DNA of 64,000 nucleotides from Plantimonas leprariae (GCF_008802405.1 NZ_VZDO01000008.1:62001-126000), one strand, 5' to 3'. Positions 47,172 to 59,720 are shown, counted from the first letter of the stretch. Notes: generated by a model not told the origin, from the sequence alone. Program-made: numbers and translations.

Positions 47172-48176
47172 TCAGTGCGGCGTGTCGGACCAGACGCGGC
47201 GCTTCACCAGCGCCAGCAGCACCGAGAAGGAGATGAGGAACACGATCACGACCATGCCGGTCGCCTTGCGCTCGACGAGATGCGGCTCGGCGGTCCACAT
47301 CAGGAAGGCCGCGACATCGCGGGCGTACTGATCGAGCTTCTGCGGCGTGCCGTCGTCGTAGGTGACCTGATCGTCCTGGATCGGCTGCGGCATGGCCAGC
47401 GCCGGTCCGGCGATGAAATGCGGGTTGTAGTGGGTACCCGGCTGCACCACGACACCTTCCGGCGGGGTGCGGCCGTAGCCGGTCAGCAGCCCGTGGATGT
47501 AGTCCGGTCCGCCTTCCTGGTACTGCGACCAGGGGAAGATATCGAGAAGGAAGGTCGGGAAGCCGCGCTCCACCGCCCTCGCCTTCGCCATCAGCGACAG
47601 GTCCGGCGGCGCCGCGCCGTTGTTCGCGGCGGCCGCGGCTTCCGAATTCGGATAGGGCGACGGGAAGTAGTCGGACGGGATGCCCTTGCGCGTTACCATC
47701 TCGCCGTCCGCGTTCGGCGTCGGGTCCTGGATGTCGTATTCGGCGGCGAAGGCCTTCACCTGGCCTTCGTTGTAGCCGAGCGCGCGGAGATCGCGGAACG
47801 CCACGAGCTCCAGCGAATGGCAGGCCGAGCAGACCTCCTTGTAGATCTTCAGGCCGCGCTGGAGCTGGGCGACGTCCCAGTGGCCGAACGGCCCCGCGAA
47901 GGACCAGTTCAGCGTTGGCGGATGCTCCAGCGGGTAGTGCGGCGTATCGGAATGCGCCTCGGCCTCCGGCGTGTCGTGCGACGGGCCGTTGCCGAAGCCG
48001 GTGCCCTCGCCGGATGTCGCCGCGCCCGGATTGCGCGCCTGCGTATCGCCCGGCGTCGTCGCGGGCGAAACCTTCTCGGAGGTCGGCACCGCCGGCTTCG
48101 GCGCGTCCTGCGCCAGGGCGGGCGCTGCCAGGAAGGCCGCCGCGCAGGCGGCGGCCAGAAGCGTCTTCATGGTCAT
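47172..48176 (-). CDS. petC: Cytochrome c1
   Basis: This 334-residue subunit of ubiquinol-cytochrome c reductase carries haem c1 on the periplasmic side. A signal peptide (MKTLLAAACAAAFLAAPALA) is followed by a Pro/Thr/Gly-rich linker, then the haem site EVCSACHSLELVAFRDL. The Met ligand region GPALAMPQPIQ and a C-terminal anchor helix ATGMVVIVFLISFSVLLALV complete it. Two ATGs are in frame; the one at 48176 (MTMKTLL) has GAGGGGA at good spacing and is preferred to that at 48170. It is a separate gene, not fused to cytochrome b. Confidence 0.96.
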   Translation of the reverse strand: MTMKTLLAAACAAAFLAAPALAQDAPKPAVPTSEKVSPATTPGDTQARNPGAATSGEGTGFGNGPSHDTPEAEAHSDTPHYPLEHPPTLNWSFAGPFGHWDVAQLQRGLKIYKEVCSACHSLELVAFRDLRALGYNEGQVKAFAAEYDIQDPTPNADGEMVTRKGIPSDYFPSPYPNSEAAAAANNGAAPPDLSLMAKARAVERGFPTFLLDIFPWSQYQEGGPDYIHGLLTGYGRTPPEGVVVQPGTHYNPHFIAGPALAMPQPIQDDQVTYDDGTPQKLDQYARDVAAFLMWTAEPHLVERKATGMVVIVFLISFSVLLALVKRRVWSDTPH

Positions 48177-48196
48177 GGTTCCCCTCGGCCGCCCCA

Positions 48197-49492
48197 TCAG
48201 CCCTTGGTTTCCGGCGAAGCCGCCGCGGCGCTCGGCATGGCATGTCCCGCATGCCGCCCGAGCACCGCCTCGGTAATCGAGGCCGGCAGCTTGCGCGGTG
48301 TCTCGATCAGCCCGAGCACCGGCAGGACGATCAGGAAGTGCGCGAAGTAGTAGATCGTGCCGATCAGCGCGAGCGTCGGATAGATGCCCTCCGCCGGACG
48401 CGAACCCAGCCAGCCGAGGACGACCGCGTCGGCCGCGAAGATCCAGAAGAAGATCTTGTAGAGCGGCCGGTAGGCGGTCGAGCGCACGCGGCTGGTGTCG
48501 AGCCAGGGCAGGAAGAACAGGACGATGATCGAGCCGAACATCACCAGCACGCCACCGAGCTTCGAGTCGATTGGACCGATGTTGAAGGTGATGGCGCGCA
48601 GCATCGCGTAGAACGGCAGGAAGTACCATTCCGGCACGATATGCGCCGGCGTCTTCAGCGAGTTTGCCGCGATGTAGTTGTCCGGGTGGCCGAGATAGTT
48701 CGGCAGGTAGAACACGAAGTAGGCGAAGAGCGCGAGGAACACGACCATCGCCAACCCGTCCTTCACCGTCGCGTGCGGGGTGAAGGGGACGGTGTCCTTC
48801 GACGCCTTGACCTCGACGCCGGTCGGGTTGGTCTGGCCGACGACGTGCAGCGCCCAGACGTGCAGCACGACGACGCCGGCGATCATGAACGGCAGGAGGT
48901 AGTGCAGCGAGAAGAAGCGGTTGAGGGTCGCGTTGTCCACCGCGAAGCCGCCGAGCAGAAGCTGCTGGATCGGGTCGCCGATCAGCGGAAAGGCGGTGAA
49001 GAAGCCGGTGATCACGGTCGCGCCCCAGAAGCTCATCTGGCCCCACGGCAGGACGTAGCCCATGAAGGCGGTCGCCATCATCAGGAGGAAGATCACGACG
49101 CCGAGGATCCAGAGCACCTCGCGCGGCGCCTTATAGGAGCCGTAGTAGAGGCCGCGGAAGATGTGGCAGTAGACGGCGATGAAGAAGAACGAGGCGCCGT
49201 TGGCGTGCATGTAGCGGAGCAGCCAGCCCCAGTTCACGTCGCGCACGATGCGCTCGACCGAATGGAAGGCCAGCGCCGAAGAGGCGGCATAATGCATGGC
49301 GAGGACGACGCCGGTGAGGATCTGCAGCCCGAGAAACAGCGCCAGGATGCCGCCGAACGTGTAGGCGTAGTTCAGGTTGCGCGGCACCGGGTAGGCGATG
49401 AACGAGTCGTAGACGAGCCGGGGCAGCGGCAGGCGGGCATCGAGCCAGCGCATGACGCCGTTCTGCGGGACGTAGGATGAATGGCCACTCAT
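48197..49492 (-). CDS. petB: Cytochrome b of the bc1 complex
   Basis: This 431-residue protein has eight helices and the two haem b sites. Visible are [61 protein letters not shown] and the Qo-site [14 protein letters not shown] (PEWY). The haem His residues are in the second and fourth helices. The C-terminal region is Ala/Pro-rich. It lies 28 bp after petA and 20 bp before petC. Confidence 0.97.
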   Translation of the reverse strand: MSGHSSYVPQNGVMRWLDARLPLPRLVYDSFIAYPVPRNLNYAYTFGGILALFLGLQILTGVVLAMHYAASSALAFHSVERIVRDVNWGWLLRYMHANGASFFFIAVYCHIFRGLYYGSYKAPREVLWILGVVIFLLMMATAFMGYVLPWGQMSFWGATVITGFFTAFPLIGDPIQQLLLGGFAVDNATLNRFFSLHYLLPFMIAGVVVLHVWALHVVGQTNPTGVEVKASKDTVPFTPHATVKDGLAMVVFLALFAYFVFYLPNYLGHPDNYIAANSLKTPAHIVPEWYFLPFYAMLRAITFNIGPIDSKLGGVLVMFGSIIVLFFLPWLDTSRVRSTAYRPLYKIFFWIFAADAVVLGWLGSRPAEGIYPTLALIGTIYYFAHFLIVLPVLGLIETPRKLPASITEAVLGRHAGHAMPSAAAASPETKG

Positions 49493-49520
49493 GGGTCTTG
49501 CGCTCTCCCCTTCCCGGATC

Positions 49521-50081
49521 TCAACCGATCCGGACGGTCGTGTCGGAGATGAATTCGAACGGCGGGATCGCCATGTTCTGCGGCGCGGGTCCCTGCCGGA
49601 TGCGGCCGGCCGTGTCGTAGGCGGAGCCGTGGCACGGGCAGAACCAGCCGTTGAATGGGCCGGACTGGCCGAGGGGGATGCAGCCGAGATGGGTGCAGAC
49701 GCCGACCATCACGAGCCACTGCTCCTTGCCCTTGGCGGTACGGTTGGCATCCGTCGCGTCCGCGTCGGAAGCGAGGTTCTCGTTGCGGGCGACGGGGTCC
49801 TTCAGGTCGGCGAGCGGCACCTGCTTGGCGGCCTCGACCTCTTCGGGGGTCCGCTGCCGGATAAACACCGGCTTGCCGCGCCACTTCGCGGTGATCGACT
49901 GGCCGGCGGCGACGGACGAGACGTTGACCTCGATCGCGGCGAGAGCCAGCGTGCCGGCGTCCGGGTTCATCTGATCGATGAACGGCCAGACGGCAGCCGC
50001 CGCGCCGACGGCTCCAGCGGCGCCCGTCGCGATGTACAGGAAGTCGCGGCGGGTCGGCTCTGCAGTCTCGTTCACGCTCAC
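49521..50081 (-). CDS. petA: Rieske iron-sulfur subunit of the bc1 complex
   Basis: This 186-residue protein has a twin-arginine signal and anchor ([21 protein letters not shown]) and the Rieske cluster motifs CTHLGC and CPCHGS, which bind the 2Fe-2S cluster via two Cys and two His. A disulfide pair completes the site. The start is a GTG at 50081: AAGGAG lies nine bases upstream, and this gives [15 protein letters not shown], the usual rhizobial N-terminus. The ATG at 50153 would add 24 residues with no family match. First gene of petABC. Confidence 0.95.
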   Translation of the reverse strand: MSVNETAEPTRRDFLYIATGAAGAVGAAAAVWPFIDQMNPDAGTLALAAIEVNVSSVAAGQSITAKWRGKPVFIRQRTPEEVEAAKQVPLADLKDPVARNENLASDADATDANRTAKGKEQWLVMVGVCTHLGCIPLGQSGPFNGWFCPCHGSAYDTAGRIRQGPAPQNMAIPPFEFISDTTVRIG

Positions 50082-50090
50082 GCTCGGGCG

Positions 50091-50096
50091 CTCCTT
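50091..50096 (-). promoter_or_regulatory. Ribosome binding site deciding the petA GTG start
   Basis: The minus strand has AAGGAG nine bases before GTG at 50081. No comparable site precedes the ATG at 50153. Confidence 0.7.
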
Positions 50097-50304
50097 GTCG
50101 ATTCCGATGCTTCCGGACGCGGCATTTCTGACGGGAACCGGATGCTTCCGCAAGCGATCGGGAAGCTCGTGGCAGCTTTCCCGTACTTTCAGATTGGACG
50201 CGTTCTAGGCGGCAGGTTTTCGCTTGTCCAGCGCATATGGGCAACGCCAGCCACCATGTCGCTGCGACAGGAAGGCTCCGGGCAAGCGAGCGGGCGCGAG
50301 ACCG

Positions 50305-52184
50305 CTATTCCGCCGCTTCGCCGGCGAGGAAGCCGCCGGACTGGCGGGACCAGAGGTCGGCATAAAGGCCACCGCGCCGGATCAGGTCGGCATGCGCCCC
50401 CTCTTCGACGATCCGGCCCTTGTCGAGCACGATCAGCCGGTCGAGCGCCGCGATGGTCGACAGGCGGTGCGCGATGGCGATGACGGTCTTGCCGGCCATC
50501 ATCGCGGCGAGGTTCTCCTGGATCGCGGCCTCCACCTCGGAATCGAGCGCCGAGGTCGCCTCGTCCAGGACGAGGATCGGCGCGTTCTTCAGAAGCACCC
50601 GCGCGATGGCGATGCGCTGACGCTGCCCGCCGGAGAGCTTGATGCCGCGCTCGCCGACATGCGCGTCGTAGCCTTCCCGGTCGCGCAGGTCCTTCAGGCC
50701 CTCGATGAAGTCCTCGGCGTTGGCGCGGCGTGCCGCGGCGACGATCTCGTCTTCCGGGGCGTCTGGGCGGCCGTAGGCGATGTTGTCGCGGATCGAGCGG
50801 TGCAGCAGCGACGTGTCCTGGGTGACGACGCCGATCCGCGAGCGCAGCGAGCCCTGCGTGACGCCGGCGATATCCTGCCCGTCGATCAGGATGCGCCCAC
50901 CTTCGAGATCGTAGAGCCGCAGCAGGAGGTTGACGAGCGTCGTCTTGCCGGCACCGGAGCGGCCGACGAGGCCGATCTTCTCGCCCGGCCGGACCAGCAG
51001 CGACAGGTTCTCGATGACGCCGGACCCCTTGCCGTAGTGAAACGTCACCGCCTCGAAGCGGATTTCGCCGCGCGCGACCTCAAGCGGCTTCGCGTCCGGC
51101 CGGTCGAGCAGTGCCGGCGGCGCGGAAACGGTCGCGACGGCGTCCTGCACCGTGCCGTAGTTGCGCACGAGACCGTTGATGTTGAACATCATCCAGCCCG
51201 ACATCTGGTTGAGGCGCAGGACGAGGCCGAGCGCGGTCGCGACGGCGCCCGACGTGATCGCGCCGGTCTGCCACGCATGGATGGCGAGCACGCCGATCGC
51301 CGTGATCATCAGGCCGTTCAAGACGTTGACGGCGGTTCTGACACCGGTGAGCGAACGCGTCAGCTTCCGTACGTTCTGAAGAAACTGCTCGAAGCCGTCC
51401 CGGACATAGGCGTCCTCGCTGCGCTCGGCATCGAACAGCTTCACGGAGAGGATGTTGGTGAAGGAATCGACGATCCGCCCGGAAACGACGGAGCGGGAAT
51501 CCGCCGTGGCACGGCCCCATTTGCGGATGCGTGGCAGGAGCCGCACTACGATCCAGAGATAGCCGAGCGCCCAGACGAACAGGACGAGCGCCATCCACGG
51601 ATCGATCGTGCCGAGGATCGCGACGCCGAGGATCACGAAGGTGACGAAGCTCCAGAACGTCTGCAGCAGCGTCACCACGAAGTCGCCGGCCGCCTCGCCG
51701 ACCTGGACCACCTTCTGCGCGATGCGGCCGGCGAAGTCGTTCTGGAAGAAGGTGTAGGGCTGGTCCATCAGCCGCCGGTACGACTGCCAGCGGATGCGGC
51801 TGTAGAAGCTCGGAACGATCACCTGCTCTTCGAACAGCGCGCCGGCGAAGAGCACGAGCGAGCGTACGACGAGCGTCAGCCCGAGCAGCGCCGCGAGCAG
51901 CCAGAAGTGATCCGTAAGCAGGGTTGCCGGGCTGGACGACTCCAGCGCGTCCACCACCCAGCCGACGCCGGAATAGAGCATCGCCTCGACGCCGCCGGTG
52001 AGGCCGCCAGTGACGAGCAGCCCGAGAAGCGGCAGCTTCGCCTGCCTGGCGAAGTGCCAGATGAACCGCCATGCGACGTTCGGCAGCGGCGTCAGCGCGC
52101 CGATCCGCGCGCCGCCGGCGACTTCGCGGTCCGCGTCGCCGAACGGATCGACGACGTTCTCGAACCAGCGAAGGAAGCGGTCGA

Positions 52185-52188
<4 letters not shown>
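50305..52188 (-). CDS. ABC exporter, fused membrane and ATPase domains (paralogue 2)
   Basis: This 627-residue half-transporter has a six-helix membrane domain and an ATPase domain with Walker A GRSGAGKTT, Q-loop VVTQDTSLLHRSIRDN, signature LSGGQRQR, Walker B ILVLDEATSALDS and the switch His. The start has FENVVDPFGDADR, the FE..VDPF motif shared with the exporters at 21998 and 52185. Its start overlaps the stop of the next gene by four bases (ATGA), so the two are translated together and may form a heterodimer. The substrate is unknown. Confidence 0.92.
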
Positions 52189-54065
<1,877 letters not shown>

Positions 54066-54153
54066 GAACTACCGATCGTTGCGTGCGTGTTGCGGTCGGC
54101 GCGCACGCCATGTCCGCCCGTATCGCGACCGGATATAGGAGCAGCGTCCCGAA

Positions 54154-54648
54154 TTGTCAGCCGAAGATGCCGCCGGGGAGGACCCGGCCGGCCGCCCCTC
54201 GATCGCGCTGTACCAGCCCGACATCGCCGGCAATACGGGCACGATCCTGCGCACCGCGGCCTGTCTTGGACTCGCGGTGCACCTCATCGAACCGGCGGGA
54301 TTCGACGCCTCCGACCGCGCCCTGCGCCGCGCCGGCATGGACTACCTCGAGATGGCGGCGCTGACCCGACATTCCGGTTGGGACGCGTTCGACGCGTGGA
54401 GGCGCGAGGCGCATCGGCGGCTGATCCTGTTCACGACGCAGGCCGAGACGGCGTATACGCTGGCCCGCTTCGAGGCAGGCGATATCCTGCTGTTCGGCCG
54501 TGAAAGCGCCGGCGTGCCACCCGGTGTCCACGCCGCCGCCGACCTTCGCGTCACCATCCCCATGCGGCCCGGCGCGCGCTCGTTCAACCTTGCCGTCGCC
54601 GTCGGCATAGGCGCGGCCGAAGCCCTCCGGCAAACCTCCAGCCGGTAG
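54154..54648 (+). CDS. trmL: tRNA (cytidine/uridine-34 2'-O)-methyltransferase
   Basis: This 164-residue SPOUT enzyme methylates the ribose of the wobble base in certain leucine tRNAs. Seen are IALYQPDIAGNTGTILRTAA, then LLFGRESAGVP and the knot motif IPMRPGARSFNLAVAVGIG. The frame has no suitable ATG; a TTG at 54154 preceded by AGGAG, 11 bases upstream, gives the expected length. It is divergent to the ABC pair. Confidence 0.88.
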   Translation: MSAEDAAGEDPAGRPSIALYQPDIAGNTGTILRTAACLGLAVHLIEPAGFDASDRALRRAGMDYLEMAALTRHSGWDAFDAWRREAHRRLILFTTQAETAYTLARFEAGDILLFGRESAGVPPGVHAAADLRVTIPMRPGARSFNLAVAVGIGAAEALRQTSSR

Positions 54649-54809
54649 AGTACATCTGCCGATATATAGCTAGTTAGTTTCTCGCAACTCTTGATTGATC
54701 TTCTTCACTGCTAACGATCTCGCGGAACCGAATTGGCGAACGGACAGAAAACCTTAAGCCGGGCCGAATAGAGTCCCAGCATCGCATCCGGGATCGCAGG
54801 GAGCTCGAA

Positions 54810-57800
54810 GTGCAGGGGTCGGACAGGGTTCCGGCGGAGTTGCAGGCCTTGAACCGCAACTTCGCGGTCGTGGCGTTCGACGCCGACGGGCGGATTCGCC
54901 GGGCGAACAACCTGTTCCTCCGGATGTTCGGCTATGAGCTCGACGAGATCATCGGCACCGACATCGCGACCTTCGCGCGCTCCGAAAGCGATCCAGCCGT
55001 CGGGGCCGGGCAGCGGGTCCGTCCGCCCACGGGCCGGAACGCGCCTGCGACCCTTCGCCGCCTGCGCAAGAACGGCAGCGAGATCTGGGTCGAAGCGCGG
55101 TACGCGACCATCGCCGGCGGCGAGGGCCGAGAACCGGAGACCGTCGCGATCGTCTCCGACGTCACCGCACGGAAGCTGCAGGAATGGGACGAGCGGGGCC
55201 AGATCGAGGCGATCAACCGATCGCTGGCCGTGGTGCAGTTCTCCGCCAACGGCATCGTCCTCGACGCCAACCGGATCTTCCTGAACATCATCGGGTACGA
55301 GCTCGACGAGATCGTCGGGCGCCCCTACGGCCTCTTCGTCGCGCCCGAGGAGGCGGACGGCTTGGCGCAGGCCGCGTTCTGGGAGGCGCTTGCGGCGGGG
55401 CGGCACCAGGCCGGCGAGTACCGGCGCATCGGCAAGGACGGCCGCGAGGTCTGGCTTCGGTCGAACTGCAGTCCGATCTGCGATGCGGCAGGGCAGCCGA
55501 TCAAGATCGTCGAATACGCCGTCGACGTGACCGCGGAGCGGCTGCGGCAGGCTGAATACGAGTGGCAGGTCACGGCGATCCAGAAATCGCAGGCCGTGAT
55601 CTCGTTCGACATGCACGGCTCGATCGTCCACGCGAACGAGAACTTCCTGCGGGCCATGGGCTATCGGCTCGACGAGATCGTCGGCCGGCACCATCGGCTG
55701 TTCGTCGGCCCGTCGCACGCGCACAGCGTCGAATATCTGCGCTTCTGGGACGACCTGAAGCAGGGCATGCACCGGTCCGGCCAGTACAAGCGCATCGGCA
55801 AGGACGGGCGCGAGGTCTGGCTCCAGGCGACCTACAATCCGGTCTTCGACATGGGCGGCCGTCCGACCCGCGTCGTGGAATACGCGACCGTCATCACCGC
55901 GGACAAGTTGCAGCAGGCCGAGTACGAGGGCCAGATCGCCGCAATCCACAAATCGCAGTGCGTCGTCTCCTTCGCGCTGGACGGGACGATCCTCGACGCG
56001 AACGACAACTTCCTGCAGCTGACCGGCTACCGTTACGCGGAGATCCTTGGCCGGCATCATCGCATCTTCGTGGAAGAGGCCGAGGCGAACGGCGAAAGCT
56101 ATCGGCAGTTCTGGCGGACGCTCGGGGAAGGCCAGCACCGGAGCGGCGAGTTCAAGCGCATCGGCAACGACGGGCGCGAAATCTGGCTGCAGGCCAGCTA
56201 CAACCCGATCTTCGACCCGGACGGGCGGCCGTACAAGGTCGTGAAGTTCGCCGCCGACATCTCCGCCGAAAAGCTGCGCCAAGCCGAGAACGCCGGGCAG
56301 ATCGAGGCGATCAACAAGGCGCAGGGCGTGCTCGCGATGACGCTCGACGGCATCATCCTCGAAGCGAACGAAAGCCTCCTCGCGACCTTCGGCTTCGCCG
56401 CCGCCGACGTGATCGGCCGGCATCACAGCATGCTCGTCGAACCGGGTCATGCGGCGACGGCCGAGTACCGCGAGTTCTGGAACCGCCTGCGCTCCGGCAC
56501 CTTCCACAAGGGCATGTACAAGCGTATCGGGCGCGACGGCCGCGAGCTATGGCTGCAGGCCAGCTACAACCCGATCCTCGACCTGAACGGCCGGCCGTAC
56601 AAGATCGTGAAGTACGCCACCGACGTCACGCAGAACGTCGAGATGGCCGCCGCCTTCGAGAACGCCAAGCGCCAGGCGCAGCACGACGCCGCGACCTCGC
56701 TGCCGAACCGGTCGCGGCTCGCGAGCTTCATGAGCGGCGCGCTGCCCCACGCCGCGGCGCGGCTCGCGGTGCTCTACATCGACCTCGACGACTTCAAGCC
56801 GATCAACGATGCCTTCGGCCATTCGGTCGGCGACCGGGTGCTCGGCGAGGTGGCCGACCGCTTCCGGCGCATCCTCAAGGACGATCAGATGATCGCGCGG
56901 GTCGGCGGCGACGAGTTCGTCATCGCCGCGCCGAACCTGTCGGAAGACGAGATCGACGCGCTGTGCCGGCGCCTCCTCGACGCATGTGCGGCGGCGGTGC
57001 ATCACGAGAACGGCGACCTCAAGGTCGGCGCTTCGGTCGGCGTCGCGGTCGCCCCGCAAGACGGAACGACGCCGGACGATCTCCTGCGCGCCGCCGACAC
57101 GGCGCTCGCCCGCTCGAAGCAGAACGGGCGCGGCACCTACAGCTTCTTCGGGGCCGCGATGAACGACCGCATCGCGATGCACCGCGCGCTGATTCACGAG
57201 ATGCGGCATGGCATCACGGCGGGCGAGTTCTTCCTGGAATACCAGCCGCGGTTCGACACGCGCGCCGGCACCGTGCGCAGCGTCGAGGCGCTGGTGCGCT
57301 GGTCGCACCCCGAACGCGGCCGCATCGCGCCGGGCGACTTCATCCCGCTGGCGGAACGGAGCGGGCTGATCGTTCCGCTCGGCCGATGGATCCTGGAGAC
57401 GGCCTGCCGCATGGCGGTGCTGCTGCCGCAGATCGGCATATCGGTGAACGTATCGCCGGTGCAGTTCCGCGACGACATGCTGGTCGAAACCGTGGAGGCG
57501 GCGCTCCGGCAGACCGGCCTCGCGCCGGGGAGGCTCGAACTGGAGATCACCGAGGGCGTTCTCCTCGAAGACGCGGAACGGGCCCGCGCCACGCTCGATC
57601 GGCTGAAGCAGCTCGGCGTCAAGCTCGCCATCGACGATTTCGGCACGGGGTACTCGTCGATGAGCTATCTCTGCGACTACCCGTTCGACGTCATCAAGAT
57701 CGACCGGAAGTTCATCTCCGGCATCGACGGCAGCGAGAACGGCAAAGCCGTCGTCCAGGCGATCCTCAGCCTCGGAAAGGCGCTCGGCCTCAGCACCACG

Positions 57801-57980
57801 GCGGAAGGCGTCGAGACGGACAGCCAGCTCGCCGCCCTCGCGGCCGACCATTGCCACGAGGTGCAGGGCTTCCTCCTGTCGCGGCCGGTGCCGCCGGAGC
57901 GGCTTCCGCAGATCCTGGCGAAGGCGAACGGCCTCCCTAACCGCGGCGGCGAGACGCTTTCGCCCGTCCGGGCCGCGTGA
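54810..57980 (+). CDS. Five-PAS GGDEF/EAL cyclic di-GMP protein
   Basis: This 1056-residue cytoplasmic protein has five PAS domains. The last four start at residues 131, 253, 375 and 497, an exact period of 122 residues, with repeated GRHHRLFV-like and KRIGKDGREVWLQA-like blocks; the first (residues 11-125) is more divergent. A GGDEF domain has intact GGDEF at about 699-703, and an EAL domain intact EALVRW from about 826 and DDFGTGYSSMSYL. No membrane helix is seen. PAS domains of this BdlA-like type can bind haem or flavin; no ligand is proven. A GTG start at 54810 is the only good choice. Confidence 0.93.
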   Translation: MQGSDRVPAELQALNRNFAVVAFDADGRIRRANNLFLRMFGYELDEIIGTDIATFARSESDPAVGAGQRVRPPTGRNAPATLRRLRKNGSEIWVEARYATIAGGEGREPETVAIVSDVTARKLQEWDERGQIEAINRSLAVVQFSANGIVLDANRIFLNIIGYELDEIVGRPYGLFVAPEEADGLAQAAFWEALAAGRHQAGEYRRIGKDGREVWLRSNCSPICDAAGQPIKIVEYAVDVTAERLRQAEYEWQVTAIQKSQAVISFDMHGSIVHANENFLRAMGYRLDEIVGRHHRLFVGPSHAHSVEYLRFWDDLKQGMHRSGQYKRIGKDGREVWLQATYNPVFDMGGRPTRVVEYATVITADKLQQAEYEGQIAAIHKSQCVVSFALDGTILDANDNFLQLTGYRYAEILGRHHRIFVEEAEANGESYRQFWRTLGEGQHRSGEFKRIGNDGREIWLQASYNPIFDPDGRPYKVVKFAADISAEKLRQAENAGQIEAINKAQGVLAMTLDGIILEANESLLATFGFAAADVIGRHHSMLVEPGHAATAEYREFWNRLRSGTFHKGMYKRIGRDGRELWLQASYNPILDLNGRPYKIVKYATDVTQNVEMAAAFENAKRQAQHDAATSLPNRSRLASFMSGALPHAAARLAVLYIDLDDFKPINDAFGHSVGDRVLGEVADRFRRILKDDQMIARVGGDEFVIAAPNLSEDEIDALCRRLLDACAAAVHHENGDLKVGASVGVAVAPQDGTTPDDLLRAADTALARSKQNGRGTYSFFGAAMNDRIAMHRALIHEMRHGITAGEFFLEYQPRFDTRAGTVRSVEALVRWSHPERGRIAPGDFIPLAERSGLIVPLGRWILETACRMAVLLPQIGISVNVSPVQFRDDMLVETVEAALRQTGLAPGRLELEITEGVLLEDAERARATLDRLKQLGVKLAIDDFGTGYSSMSYLCDYPFDVIKIDRKFISGIDGSENGKAVVQAILSLGKALGLSTTAEGVETDSQLAALAADHCHEVQGFLLSRPVPPERLPQILAKANGLPNRGGETLSPVRAA

Positions 57981-57984
57981 AGGG

Positions 57985-58290
57985 TCAGTCCGCCGTCGGC
58001 AGGCGGCGCATGGTGAACTCCACCTCGTCGCCCGGCAACACGCGCCAGCTTTCCACCGAGGTCCAGTAGGCGGCCTTCGGGTACCTGTCGAACCATTCGC
58101 GCGCGACGGTGCGCGCATGCCCGCGCGGCAGGACGAAGGTTTCCCGGACGAAACTGTCGGCGGGCGCGGCCACGCCGCGCCGGTCGCGGCGCAACTGCCG
58201 GGCCAGCCCGGCGAGCGGTGGGCGGGGAAAGGAGTCGGCCACGCGACGCCACCTTTCGAGGTTTGACTCTGCGTGAAGATAGCGCCGCAT
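57985..58290 (-). CDS. Unrecognised 101-residue protein, conserved-looking
   Basis: I do not recognise a named family. The protein begins MRRYLHAESNLERWRRVADS and has a basic N-terminal half and a C-terminal EWFDRYPKAAYWTSVESWRV segment. Dense aromatic residues and base composition like the neighbours suggest a real native gene. No signal or membrane segment is seen. It is convergent with the PAS-GGDEF-EAL gene, 4 bp apart, and divergent to hemF. Confidence 0.72.
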   Translation of the reverse strand: MRRYLHAESNLERWRRVADSFPRPPLAGLARQLRRDRRGVAAPADSFVRETFVLPRGHARTVAREWFDRYPKAAYWTSVESWRVLPGDEVEFTMRRLPTAD

Positions 58291-58451
58291 CGCCGGATTT
58301 GCGAATCGAAACCGATAGTTGGCGCCGCCGCGGCGGAGACTTCACCCTTTCGCGAGCATTCCCTTCCTGTTAGGCCGGCCTGCCGGCGCGAACGGGCCGG
58401 AATCCTGAGCCGGAGCGGCGTCCCTTCCGCTCATCGAGGAGACACGGTTTC

Positions 58452-59354
58452 ATGGACTTGCCCCCCCTCCCCGAAGGCCTGCCGTCCGATATCGACGCGA
58501 AGAAGGATGAGGCCCGCACCTGGTTCGAGGCGCTGCGCGACCGCTTGTGCGAGACATTCGAGGCGATCGAGTCCGAGGTCGACGTGCCGGGCGAACCCGG
58601 CCGCTTCCAGCGGACGGAATGGTCGCGCGCCGAAAACGGCGGGGGCGGCGTCATGTCGATGATGCACGGCCGCGTGTTCGAGAAGGTCGGCGTCCACACC
58701 TCCACCGTCTTCGGCGAGTTCTCGCCGGACTTCCGCGCGCAGATTCCGGGCGCCACGGACGATCCGCGCTTCTGGGCCTCTGGCATCTCGCTGATCGCGC
58801 ACATGCGGAACCCGCACGTGCCCGCCGTCCACATGAACACGCGCATGGTCGTGACGACGCGGCAATGGTTCGGCGGGGGGGCGGACCTGACGCCGGTGCT
58901 CGACCGGCGACGCACGCAGGACGATCCGGATACGGTCGCCTTCCACCGCGCGATGAAGTTCGTCTGCGACCGGCATTCGGGCGTCGCGGACCACGATCGC
59001 TTCAAGCAGTGGTGCGACGAGTACTTCTTCCTGCCGCACCGCAACGAAGCGCGCGGCGTCGGCGGCATCTTCTACGACTGGCTCCGCTCACCCGACGAAA
59101 GCGGCGGCTGGGCCGCGGATTTCGCCTTCACCCGCGACGTCGGGAAGGCGTTTCTCGTCGTCTATCCGCACATCGTCCGCCGCAACGCAGCCACCGAATT
59201 CACGGAAGCCGACCGGGAGGAGCAGCTCGTCCGGCGCGGCCGCTATGTCGAGTACAATCTTCTCTACGACCGGGGCACGCTGTTCGGCCTGAAGACGGGC
59301 GGCAACGTCGAGTCGATCCTCTCTTCCATGCCGCCGCTGGTGCGGTGGCCGTAA
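58452..59354 (+). CDS. hemF: Oxygen-dependent coproporphyrinogen III oxidase
   Basis: This 300-residue cytoplasmic enzyme decarboxylates coproporphyrinogen III to protoporphyrinogen IX, using oxygen, in haem synthesis. Seen are [49 protein letters not shown] and [20 protein letters not shown], with the conserved His. A GAGGAG site precedes the ATG. No FNR-type box was found upstream. Confidence 0.97.
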   Translation: MDLPPLPEGLPSDIDAKKDEARTWFEALRDRLCETFEAIESEVDVPGEPGRFQRTEWSRAENGGGGVMSMMHGRVFEKVGVHTSTVFGEFSPDFRAQIPGATDDPRFWASGISLIAHMRNPHVPAVHMNTRMVVTTRQWFGGGADLTPVLDRRRTQDDPDTVAFHRAMKFVCDRHSGVADHDRFKQWCDEYFFLPHRNEARGVGGIFYDWLRSPDESGGWAADFAFTRDVGKAFLVVYPHIVRRNAATEFTEADREEQLVRRGRYVEYNLLYDRGTLFGLKTGGNVESILSSMPPLVRWP

Positions 59355-59500
59355 CGGCGGAAGCCGATTTGTCAGCTAAAATGAAGAACTTATTTTCGTG
59401 AGCCGCGACGTGATGGCTGTATTCACGCAATTTAAACGACTATCATCCATTGCGACGCGGCACGAACCCCGCGCCCGTCCGGCCACTTCGGGAGGAGTGA

Positions 59501-59677
59501 ATGTTCGAACTCGATTGCCAAGGTGTCATTCCAGGCTGCCAGCGGGTGATCCGCGCCGAGAGCCAGGCGGAGGTGTTCCGTCGCGCCGTGCAGCAGGCGC
59601 ACCAGTCGGGTGTCGAGAAGCTCACGCCTGACATGCTGGACGTCTTGCGGGAACGCACCACCGAACTGCCCAACTGA
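59501..59677 (+). CDS. Small DUF1059-like protein
   Basis: This 58-residue protein, MFELDCQGVIPGCQRVIRAE and on to LTPDMLDVLRERTTELPN, matches the DUF1059 pattern: 'C....pgC..viraes..ev...a..HA....g...l.pe'. The two cysteines and the His are conserved in the family. A GGAGGA ribosome site lies five bases before the ATG, which makes translation likely. It lies 146 bp after hemF and is followed by two hairpins. The function is unknown. Confidence 0.75.
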   Translation: MFELDCQGVIPGCQRVIRAESQAEVFRRAVQQAHQSGVEKLTPDMLDVLRERTTELPN

Positions 59678-59720
59678 GGGACCCCCGTCCCTGTAGGAAC
59701 GGGTCTCGCAACCCGTTCCT
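59678..59720 (+). terminator. Tandem hairpins after the DUF1059-like gene
   Basis: AGGGAC/GTCCCT comes just after the stop codon, then a 10-bp stem AGGAACGGGT/ACCCGTTCCT with a 6-nt loop at 59695-59720. The T-run after it is weak, so this may be a terminator or an mRNA-stabilising 3' structure. Confidence 0.5.

Noticed and set aside
47172-49492. A fused cytochrome b/c1 gene (fbcH)
   Set aside because: petB ends with its own stop, and petC has its own start, ribosome site and signal peptide.
54810-56660. Regular repeats that might suggest a CRISPR array or satellite
   Set aside because: The 366-bp period is the coding repeat of PAS domains.
58291-58451. An FNR/FixK box upstream of hemF
   Set aside because: No TTGAT-N4-ATCAA-like palindrome was found.
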